Both the position numbers and the translations under genes were made by a program. A stretch of 13,201 bases of DNA from an uncultured Mycoplasmatota bacterium (GTDB lineage: Bacteria; Bacillota_I; Bacilli_A; Mycoplasmatales; Mycoplasmoidaceae), in the NCBI GenBank assembly GCA_949500635.1, contig CATAWQ010000022.1:1-13201 (forward strand), read 5' to 3'. Under the pieces are notes generated by a model. The model was not told the DNA's origin. It was given only the letters and a program-made list of their open reading frames with translations, and did not search any database. Positions 6,549 to 13,201 of this stretch are shown here, piece after piece; the first letter of the stretch is position 1; every line of letters begins with the position of its first letter.

Positions 6549-7676
6549 AGAAGAAATTAAACTAAAACCTAGAATATAGATAATAGTGATGGTAGATAGT
6601 AATATAGTAACAATGCCATTATGACTTGCTATTTTCTTCCTACTAGCTAACATCATTAAGAAATAAATTCCTAATACCATTGGTATTCAATATTGTAATC
6701 TTATTGCATTAATATAAATATCAGTATGGTGTTCAGTTTGCAAATAGTTGTCAAAAAAATCTTTAAATAATGGTTCTCTATAAATTGAATCTACATAGAA
6801 CATAAATGATGAATTTGTCAAACCACTACCAACTAATGTAGAAAAACCCAAAGTATATTGTTTTCTTTTAAACATAAAAATCATTGTTAATGTTTCTGGA
6901 AGTGCAGTAGGAATACTTAGAATTACACTAGCTGCAGATTGTGTAGGAATATTAAACACTTCAGAAATCTTGTCAACTGACGCAGAGTTAGCATAAGCAA
7001 ATCAACAAAAACCAAGAGATATTAGTATGAATAAGAATCATAATATCAAAATATTGAACTTAGAAAAGAAATTGTCTTCATAGACAGGATCAGTACCTTT
7101 GTTTTTATCTAATAATGTTCAAACTAAAAACATCAGTCAAAGAACAAAGGGAAGAATTGAGATTAAAGAAATATTTCATCCTGGAATATAACAATATTTC
7201 CCCACATCAGGAATTAATACAAATAAACAAAACAAAGTATAAAAACCTACTAGGGAATCAATCAAAACTTTGTTATGGATACTAATTTTGTATAAGCACT
7301 GGTTATATATATCATTTATATTCTTCGTTTTTCCGTGTTTATTTTTATATGACTGGTGAATAAAAAATAAAACCATTACTACAGACAATAAAAATATTTG
7401 AATAGTATTAGAACCGGTTTCATTATATATAGAGAATAATGGTTCATTATTACATGCTCCATATATGCTAGAAATTAATTCAGGAATAGAAGTAATCAAT
7501 GACATTACTATTCCTCCCAAAAACACTTTAGAAATTTTGCTCTTTGATGCAATACACTCTAGAATCATTGATAGCAATTTTGCTGTTACAAATACACAAA
7601 AAGAAAATAATAAAAATCAGAAGATTATTCATCAACCATTGAATCAATCTGAATTAATTCAATTAAAAAACACCAT
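6537..7676 (-). CDS. Ca2+/cation antiporter superfamily (Na+/Ca2+ exchanger-like) membrane protein
   Basis: The 379-residue protein has about ten hydrophobic segments and the two inverted alpha-repeats of the CaCA superfamily. Alpha-1 is GGIVMSLITSIPELISS (54-70) with Pro65-Glu66, followed by GSN at 88-90. Alpha-2 is SIPTALPETLTM (254-265) with Pro260-Glu261, followed by GSGLTN. The two Glu residues coordinate the cation in characterised exchangers. A loop of about 30-40 residues between the first set of helices and the next is Lys/Asn-rich. The likely role is exporting Ca2+ (or a similar cation) in exchange for Na+ or H+; the counter-ion cannot be told. The start is taken as the ATG at 7676, the first after the in-frame stop at 7695-7697. 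It supplies the first helix, and shorter TTG or GTG starts would cut the fold. Many TGA-coded tryptophans occur (for example residues 6, 11, 15, 16, 20). It has no Shine-Dalgarno. Confidence 0.85.
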
Positions 7677-7693
7677 TTTGTTCAATAAAACAA

Positions 7694-7699
7694 ATTATA
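7694..7699 (-). promoter_or_regulatory. Putative -10 box for the cation antiporter gene
   Basis: Read on the minus strand this is TATAAT, 17 bases before the ATG at 7676. A second TATAAT lies on the same strand at 7715-7720, so the real box is uncertain. Either gives a short leader without a Shine-Dalgarno. Confidence 0.4.
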
Positions 7700-7754
7700 G
7701 GTTATTTAAAATAAATTATAAAATTATTAGTTTTTAGGTTATTATTATCATATA

Positions 7755-7760
7755 TATAAA
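7755..7760 (+). promoter_or_regulatory. Putative -10 box for nusA
   Basis: TATAAA stands at the end of an alternating TA run. A start about 7 bases downstream would place the 5' end of the mRNA at the base of the hairpin at 7766-7794. The -35 is not clear, and neighbouring TATATA registers are possible. Confidence 0.35.
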
Positions 7761-7765
7761 TATCC

Positions 7766-7797
7766 AGAAGGATGTTGGGAAGCCAACTCCTTCTTTT
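7766..7797 (+). terminator. nusA leader hairpin: candidate attenuator
   Basis: AGAAGGA-T-GTTGG (7766-7778) pairs with CCAAC-TCCTTCT (7783-7794) at 12 positions, with one bulged T and the tetraloop GAAG. A short T-run (7794-7797) follows, broken by AA. This is the strongest GC-containing hairpin in the window and looks like an intrinsic terminator with a weak U-tract, 17 bases before the nusA start. The 3' arm CTCCTT (7787-7792) can alternatively pair with AAGGAG of the nusA Shine-Dalgarno (7803-7808), so the hairpin could also act on translation. Confidence 0.6.
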
Positions 7798-7813
7798 AAT
7801 CAAAGGAGAAAAA

Positions 7814-9097
7814 ATGAGTGATTTTAATATTGAATTAATAAACAACATCAAAATGATTTCTGATGAAAAAAGAATTCCAAGAGATTCAGTTGCAGATGCG
7901 TTAAAAGATGCGATTATAAAAGCATATGTAAAAGAATTTCCTGAAACCATAGTAGAAGTTCTTGTTGACATTGACAACAAAACTCTTGATGTAAACCAAA
8001 TTCTTAAGGTTGTAGAACCTTACGATGATTTTAATGATTATTGTGAAATTTTGTTAGATGATGCAAAAATTATTAACCAGAACGCTAAAATAGGTGATGA
8101 AATTAAAAAACCTATCGATTTATCTAAATTAAATAGAGCAGTAGTAGCACATATTTTACAAATATTTAAGAGTAATATTACCATTCAAACAAATTCACAA
8201 GTTTATAGAGAATGAAAAGATAAACTTGGAACAGTTGTTCAAGCAGAAGTTGAAAAAATTGATTCACGAAGTGGATTTGTTATTGTTAACTTGGGAGCTA
8301 CATTTGGTTTCTTGTCAAACAATGAAAAGATTCCCAATGAAGTGTTAATTCCTGGCCAAACTTATAGTTTTTATATCAAAGATGTAAAAGAACAGTCTAA
8401 GGGATGACCTATTATTTTATCACGTGGTGACGTAGGATTAGTTAAGTACTATTTGTTATTACAAATCCCTGAGATCCAAGAAAATTTAATTGAAATTAAG
8501 GATATTGCTAGAATTCCTGGATTTAAAACTAAGATATCTGTAATTAGTCATAGACCAGGTATTGAAGCAGCGGGCACTGTAATTGGTGTTAGAGGAAGTA
8601 GAATTAAGACGATTTCTGAACAAATTAACAATGAAAAGATTGAAGTTATTGAATATTCAGATGATTTCTCTAAATACATTATTAATGTGTGCTCTCCTGC
8701 TGAAATCGCTGGATTTAAGTTAATTGAACCAAAAGATCCAACAGATAGACGCAATGTAATATTAGTATGTAAACCAGAAAAACTTGCATTACTGATTGGT
8801 AAATTTGGAAACAATGTAAAATTGATTTCGAAGATGCTGAATGCAGATGTTGAGGTTAAGACCATTAGAGATATGGGTGAAGAAGGATTAGACTACGTTC
8901 GTGTTGATATGAAATCATTTAAGCAACGTACATTTGATGATACGTTTAAGAAATATAGAACAAATAATGATGTTTTATCTTCTTTTGATACATCATCTCT
9001 TGATTTATCTGAGTTAAATAAATTCAATAATCCTAATAAAATTGCTAAAAGTCAAAAACTCGAACAATCTAAAGAAGACAACGAAGAAGATAAGTAA
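7814..9097 (+). CDS. nusA: Transcription termination/antitermination factor NusA
   Basis: NusA binds RNA polymerase and nascent RNA and modulates pausing and termination. The 427-residue protein has the usual order. The N-terminal RNA polymerase-binding domain (about 1-130) contains the DALKDAI helix. An S1 RNA-binding domain follows (about 138-205), with LGTVVQAEVEKID and GFVIVNLG. KH1 (about 235-290) has GVRGSRIKTI (258-267) and KH2 (about 310-355) has LLIGKFGNNVKL (326-337). It ends in an acidic Asn/Lys/Glu-rich tail and, as in other Gram-positive-type NusA, lacks the C-terminal acidic repeats of E. coli. The ATG at 7814 has a perfect Shine-Dalgarno AAAGGAG (7802-7808) and starts the conserved domain. 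In-frame upstream codons (from 7772) run through the leader hairpin and are not used. TGA at 8213 and 8405 encode tryptophan. It heads the infB-rbfA cluster, and rimP, usually upstream, is absent. Confidence 0.96.
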
Positions 9098-9138
9098 TTA
9101 TTTTTTTCAGGCATTTATTCTAAATTCAAGGAGGAAGT

Positions 9139-10962
9139 GTGAAAAAGAATAATTTTAAAAAACAAGATACAAGACAAAATATTGACCTTAAATCTCAATT
9201 TAAGAAAGTAGATACCGGAATTAAAAATGGTGTTTTTGTTTTTTCATCTCCTCTAACTGTTGATGAATTTTCAAAAAAAATAAATAAATCACCTTCTGAA
9301 ATTTTAAAACACTTTTTTTTACAAGGAAAAATGTTGAATTTAAATGCTTTGTTAACTGAAGAACAAATTGGTGAATTATGTTTAGAATTTAATTTTGACT
9401 TTCAAAAACAAATATCAGTTGATGAAACCAATGTTTTAACTAACATTCACATTAAAGATGATCCATCTAAATTAAAACCACGTGCTCCTGTAGTTACAAT
9501 TATGGGTCATGTAGACCATGGTAAAACAACATTATTAGACTACATTCGTAAAACTCATGTAGTTTCTGGAGAAGCTGGTGGGATTACTCAGCATATTGGA
9601 GCTTATCAAGTTGAATACAATAAACAAAAAATTACATTTATTGATACTCCTGGACATGAAGCTTTTACAGAAATGAGAGCTCGAGGAGCGAATGTTACTG
9701 ACATTGTAGTTTTAATCGTTGCTGCTGATGATGGAATTAAACCACAAACTGAAGAAGCGATTGATCATGCCAAAGCAGCTGGTGTTCCTATTATTGTTTT
9801 TATTAATAAGATTGATAAACCGCAAGCTAATCCGGAATTAGCTATGAGTCAATTAGCTGAAAAAGATTTAACACCAGAAGAATGAGGAGGCAAAATAATT
9901 ACTATTAAAGGTTCTGCTCTTAAAGGAACAAACGTTTCTGACTTATTAGAAAACATTTTACTGGTTGCTGAAATGAATGATTATAAAGCTAATCCTGATA
10001 GATTAGCAACAGGCGTTGTTGTTGAATCTAAATTAGACAAGGGATTGGGTCCAATAGCTACAGTCTTAGTTCAAAATGGTACATTAGCTAAAGGTGACTT
10101 TATTATTGTTGGTGGAGTATATGGAAGAGTTAGAATCATGTTGGATGAAAACAATAAAGAAGTTAAAGTTGCTCTTCCATCTCAACCTGTTAAAGTTGTT
10201 GGTATTAATGATGTACCAAATGCAGGAGATCACTTTGTTGTAAGTACAAATGAGAGAGATATTAAAGAAATTGCTACAAAAATTCAACAACATAAGAAAC
10301 TTCAAAATTTTCAATATGAACAATCAATTTTAAAGGATTCTGAAGGCAAAAAAATCTTAAACATTATCCTAAAAACTGATGTACATGGTTCATTGGAGGC
10401 TATTAAAGGAATGTGCACAAAAATTAATGTTCCTGGAACTAAATTAAGTTTAATTAGATCTGCAGTTGGTGGAATATCTGAGTCAGATATTCAATTGGCT
10501 AAAGCTTCTAATGCCTTGATAGTAGGCTTTAATGTTAAACCATCAAGAAGTACTAAAGATATAGCAGATGCTCAAAAAGTACAAGTTTACTTTTTTGACA
10601 TCATTTATAAATTGAAAGAGATGTTGGAAAAGTTGCTTGCTGGAACATTGGATCCAATTTATGTAGAACAAGAAACAGGAGAAGCTGAGGTAAAACAAAT
10701 CTGAAGACACTCAGAAGTAGGTACCATCATTGGATGCTTAGTACAATCTGGCGAAATAAATCGTAATGATAAAGCTCGTGTATTGAGAGATGGAGTGGTT
10801 GTGTGTAAAACAAGTATTTCATCAATGAAGCATGTTAAAGATGTTGTTAACAAAGTTACTACAGGCATGGAATGTGGTATTGTTTTAAGTAAATATAATG
10901 ACCTTAAGACAGGAGATGTTATCCAAACCTACAAGATAGTTCAAAAAACGTTAGGGGAATAA
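9139..10962 (+). CDS. infB: Translation initiation factor IF-2
   Basis: IF-2 is the GTPase that positions formylmethionyl-tRNA on the 30S subunit and promotes subunit joining. The protein has 607 residues, short because the long N-terminal region seen in many bacteria is missing. An IF2-N-like segment (about 33-92) precedes the G domain, which has G1 GHVDHGKT (123-130), G3 DTPGH (169-173) and G4 NKID (223-226). Domain II starts with ATGVVVESKLDKG, and a domain III/IV region with the C-terminal initiator-tRNA-binding barrel completes it. The start is GTG at 9139 with Shine-Dalgarno AAGGAGG (9128-9134) 4 bases upstream; no in-frame ATG is nearby. TGA at 9883 and 10702 encode tryptophan. It follows nusA by 41 bases, without the ylxR and ylxQ genes that commonly lie between. 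rbfA starts 3 bases after the stop. Confidence 0.97.
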
Positions 10963-10965
10963 TTT

Positions 10966-11322
10966 ATGTCATATGCTAGTCACAAACATGAAAAGATTGA
11001 ATCTGAGATTCTTAATAATCTAAATCATGCCCTTAAAAATACAGTTAATAACAAATTATTGAGGATGGCTTGTTTCACGCATGTGAAATTGCTTGATGAT
11101 TTTTCAAAAATTATAGTTAGCGTAGATTATTATGATTCTGCGAAAATAGATGAGGTAGTTAATCAATTAAATATTGCAAAAGGAATTTTTAGAGATCAAA
11201 TAGCTCACAATATGTCTATTAGAAGAGTTCCTGAGATTTTATTTGAAAAAGATTTAACAATCCAAAACTCAATTAAAATTGATGAAATACTAAATGATAT
11301 TAATAAAGATAGTGATAAATAA
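10966..11322 (+). CDS. rbfA: Ribosome-binding factor A
   Basis: RbfA is a single-KH-domain protein that binds the 30S precursor and assists 16S rRNA 5'-end maturation. The 118 residues show the family layout: a helical start (HKHEKIESEILNNLNHAL), the strand region around LRMACFTHVKLLDDFSKIIVSVDY, and the helix with IFRDQIAHNMSIRRVPEILFEKD, which matches the conserved R.....L..R..P.l.F..D signature. Length is normal for the family. The ATG lies 3 bases after the infB stop, with Shine-Dalgarno AGGGGA (10953-10958) inside the end of infB at 7 bases, so translation is probably coupled. It is the third gene of the nusA-infB-rbfA cluster. The C-terminal residues are Asn/Asp/Lys-rich and not conserved. 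Confidence 0.94.
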   Translation: MSYASHKHEKIESEILNNLNHALKNTVNNKLLRMACFTHVKLLDDFSKIIVSVDYYDSAKIDEVVNQLNIAKGIFRDQIAHNMSIRRVPEILFEKDLTIQNSIKIDEILNDINKDSDK

Positions 11323-11328
11323 TATAAT
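11323..11328 (+). promoter_or_regulatory. Putative -10 box (TATAAT) for the 11339 gene
   Basis: TATAAT begins directly after the rbfA stop codon and ends 10 bases before the ATG at 11339. A normal start distance gives a leader of 0-4 bases. No -35 consensus is visible. Confidence 0.45.
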
Positions 11329-11338
11329 ATAAACAATT

Positions 11339-12013
11339 ATGGCTGAAGATAAAAAAATAGCATTTGATGTAGGTGGAGAAGCTAAAGACATTAACCAAAA
11401 TGTTGGTAGTTTTTCTTGTGATGTAGTACCTGCCATTACAGAACCAGAAAAAAAACTTGAGGCTACAAAGAAAATCAAAACTGAACAAGTTAATCAACAA
11501 CCAGAAATTAACTTTGAGAAATTTTCTAAAACAAAGAAAAAACGTTTTTTTAAAGAAAAAGGTGCCAAGTCTTCTTTTGGTGTTAAGGTCGAAACTTGAC
11601 TAGCAAATAAAAAGAAACTAGGATTAATCTGAGCTGTTATTGGTACTTTCTTAAGTATTCTATATACATTTTCTATTTTCTTCATTACTTATGGAAGCAA
11701 TGTTTTAGGTAACTGCGCTAATTCTCCACTTGCGCCTAATTATCCTGGTGTTTCGTTCAATAAAATGTTACAAGCTGGTGTTGCAATGTCTTACATTGTA
11801 ATAATTTTATTATCATTGCCTATAATTTATTTAATTATTTCATGGTTTGTTGGTATTAATGGTGTCTATTACTCAAGATTATTTCATTATGTTTTTTGAA
11901 GTATTATTTTATTTTGTGTAATACTATTTGTAATTAACTCAATTTGTTGTTGAATTCCGTTTGCTGAATTTTGAAGCTTCCAACAATACGTTCCAAAATT
12001 ATTTATTATTTAG
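11339..12013 (+). CDS. Three-helix membrane protein with lysine-rich cytoplasmic N-terminus, function unknown
   Basis: I do not recognise a family for this 224-residue protein. Residues 1-95 are hydrophilic, with a highly basic stretch around 61-77 (TKKKRFFKEKG), which would suit the cytoplasmic side. Three long hydrophobic segments follow at about 95-117, 145-171 and 181-203. Between the first two lies a segment with Cys126 and several Pro and Asn residues (about 119-142), predicted to face outside; Cys203-Cys204 sit at the end of the last helix. In-frame TGA codons (for example bases 11597 and 11630) encode tryptophan. No Shine-Dalgarno precedes the ATG, while TATAAT lies 10 bases upstream, so a separate leaderless transcript is likely in addition to any read-through from rbfA. 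An uncharacterised membrane gene after rbfA also occurs in some other mycoplasmas, as far as I recall. The 3' end overlaps the convergent ttcA gene by 8 bases. Confidence 0.8.
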
Positions 12014-12788
12014 AATTATATTTTGTTAATAAATCTTTTTTTGTAGATTCATCAAATCATAAAGAAGATTGCTTACCATTTAATAAAGATATTAGAAAGT
12101 TTTCATAACTCATTGAGAACTTTTTATTTTTATAAAAATTTTGTTCTAGAAATTTTTTTGTGTATGTACGTTCTGTCTTTCCATCAATCGGACAATCCTT
12201 TTTAATAATTGGAATATTTTGTTTTTTTGCTTCTTTAATCAAACTGTTTTCTCGTAATAAGCAAAATGGTCTAATTAAAGTCATGTTTGTCCGGTCAAAA
12301 TAATTTTTAGGATTGAATGTTGCAATTCTTCCTTCATGAATCATATTCATAAATAAAGTCTCTATTGCATCATCAGCATGATGAGCCATAGCAATCTTAT
12401 TGCAGTTAAGTTTTTTTGCTTCTTTAACTAAAATTGCTTTTTTTAATTTAGCACATAAAGAGCACTGAATTATTCCTTTTTTCTTTTTAGCAAGTAAGAT
12501 TTCATTCATATTAGATTCAACGGTCTTGAATTTAATATTCTTATCATTCATAAATTTTTCATATTTTGAATAATCAATATTTTTATAAAGATTCATCTTT
12601 ATATGAATACCATAAACTTCTATGTTTCATCCGTATTTATTTTTTACATATTGCTTGTATAAATTAAGAGCTAGCAACAGTAGAGATGAATCTTTACCGC
12701 ATGAAACACCAACACAAATTTTATCTTTATCTTCTATAAGATTAAAAACTTTGTTTGATTTTATAATATGACCAACTAACTCTCTCAT
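12006..12788 (-). CDS. ttcA: TtcA-like tRNA thiolation PP-loop ATPase
   Basis: TtcA uses ATP and an iron-sulfur cluster to make 2-thiocytidine at position 32 of certain tRNAs. The 260-residue protein aligns throughout with that family. The PP-loop is VSCGKDSSLLLL (28-39), and CSLCAKLKKAIL (109-120) holds the first two cluster cysteines (C109, C112). It continues with KIAMAHHADDAIETLFMNM (131-149), LIRPFCLLRE (171-180) and KDCPI with C199 as the likely third ligand. The PP-loop reads S-C-G-K-D-S where the family has S-G-G-K-D-S, an unusual change. The second cysteine of the usual late CxxC is Asp here, which the three-Cys cluster does not need. The start is ATG at 12788: the conserved N-terminus begins there and a longer frame would run through truB. 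No Shine-Dalgarno is seen, and a TATAAT lies 10 bases upstream. It is divergent from truB. Confidence 0.85.
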
Positions 12789-12798
12789 GTTATTTAAA

Positions 12799-12806
12799 AT
12801 TATAAT
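12799..12806. promoter_or_regulatory. Palindromic ATTATAAT: shared -10 for divergent ttcA and truB
   Basis: The 33-base gap between the two divergent start codons contains ATTATAAT, which is its own reverse complement. It provides TATAAT on the plus strand (12801-12806, 15 bases before the truB ATG) and TATAAT on the minus strand (12799-12804, 10 bases before the ttcA ATG). Any -35 boxes would fall inside the opposite gene's 5' end. Confidence 0.5.
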
Positions 12807-12821
12807 ATTTATGTTATTTAT

Positions 12822-13181
12822 ATGGAGATTAAACAGAAAGTATTTTGTGTTAATAAACCTATCAATTGAACAAGTAATGATGTGGTTCAATTTATTAAAT
12901 ATAAATATGGGTTTAAAAAAGTTGGTCATGGAGGAACTTTGGATCCATTAGCTACTGGTGTGTTAATTATTGGTGTTAACGAAGGAACTAAAGAATTATC
13001 TACTTCAATTCAAGACGATAAAACCTATATTGCTGACATTACATTTGGAATTGAAACAACAACATATGATGCAAAAGGACAGAAACTAAAACAAGTTGAT
13101 CCTTCAAACATTGACATTATCCAAATTGAAAAAATTATCGAAAATAATTTTCTAAATTGAAATATAAAGTGCAACACTTAA
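12822..13181 (+). CDS. truB: tRNA pseudouridine-55 synthase TruB, frame ends early (truncated, possibly a pseudogene)
   Basis: TruB converts U55 in the T-loop of tRNAs to pseudouridine. The 119 codons cover the N-terminal catalytic half: VNKPINWTSND (10-20), HGGTLDPLATGVL (36-48) with catalytic Asp41, and KTYIADITFGIETTTYDAKG (67-86). The frame then closes at TAA 13179-13181, just where family members continue with FxGxxxQxPPxYSAxK and a further 170 or so residues, including the C-terminal domain. Neither other forward frame continues cleanly with that motif in the last 20 bases. Either the gene is really broken, or there is a frameshift or a sequence error, or an unusually degraded remnant lies beyond the window. 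The TGA codons at 12867 and 13158 encode tryptophan. No Shine-Dalgarno precedes the ATG; the -10 is shared with ttcA. The family call is sure, the intactness is not. Confidence 0.85.
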
Positions 13182-13201
13182 TATTTTTATAACACAAAAG
13201 A

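Noticed and set aside
7465..7737. Plus-strand open frame opposite the antiporter 5' end
   Set aside because: It is antisense to the conserved first alpha-repeat and has no Shine-Dalgarno or family resemblance.
7772..7813. Longer N-terminus for NusA from the frame beginning at 7772
   Set aside because: These codons run through the leader hairpin; the Shine-Dalgarno at 7802-7808 and the conserved N-terminus point to ATG 7814.
12789..12929. Longer N-terminus for TtcA from an ATG at 12929
   Set aside because: It would extend through truB on the opposite strand, and the extra residues do not resemble the family.
1..13201. Genes broken by many TGA stops
   Set aside because: Each TGA falls where the family has tryptophan or an aromatic residue, in many genes; this is genetic code 4, not pseudogenisation.

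Overview
This window comes from a mollicute (Mycoplasma-type bacterium). In at least ten genes the reading frame stays open only if TGA is read as tryptophan (genetic code 4). The DNA is AT-rich, genes are packed or overlapping, and the translation and RNA genes are bacterial. The genus cannot be fixed from sequence alone. The nusA-infB-rbfA-membrane protein order and the nearby ribF recall the pneumoniae/penetrans side of the group, but that is inference from memory of gene order.

Layout: (1) 1-2565, most of a large bifunctional aldehyde-alcohol dehydrogenase (adhE) lacking only its first codons, ended by a clear intrinsic terminator. (2) 2732-3555, two small membrane protein genes (a four-helix unknown and a TM2-domain protein) with a terminator. 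(3) 3623-4537, ribF for FMN/FAD synthesis and tRNA-His(GTG). (4) 4551-6548, a TPP riboswitch controlling thiT (thiamine uptake S-component), followed by two heavily overlapping genes, a DUF402/Ntdp-type nucleotide phosphatase and a DUF3196-like cytosolic protein. (5) 6537-7676, on the minus strand, a Ca2+/cation antiporter. (6) 7814-12013, the nusA-infB-rbfA transcription/translation cluster plus a lysine-rich membrane protein. (7) 12006-12788, on the minus strand, a TtcA-like tRNA thiolation ATPase, divergent from truB at 12822, whose frame stops after 119 codons.

Themes: cofactor acquisition (thiamine import, FMN/FAD synthesis) sits near fermentative metabolism, and the right half is translation and tRNA modification. 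Regulation appears RNA-based: a TPP aptamer with a Shine-Dalgarno-sequestering hairpin, a strong hairpin with a weak U-tract in the nusA leader, and interleaved inverted repeats before ribF. Genes that seem to start a transcript often have a TATAAT very close to the start codon and no Shine-Dalgarno, while internal genes mostly have good Shine-Dalgarno sequences. No mobile element, CRISPR array, phage gene or clearly new multi-gene system was seen. The most unusual points are the truncated truB, the nusA leader, the palindromic divergent promoter and the long coding overlaps. No gene-free stretch exceeds 300 bases.
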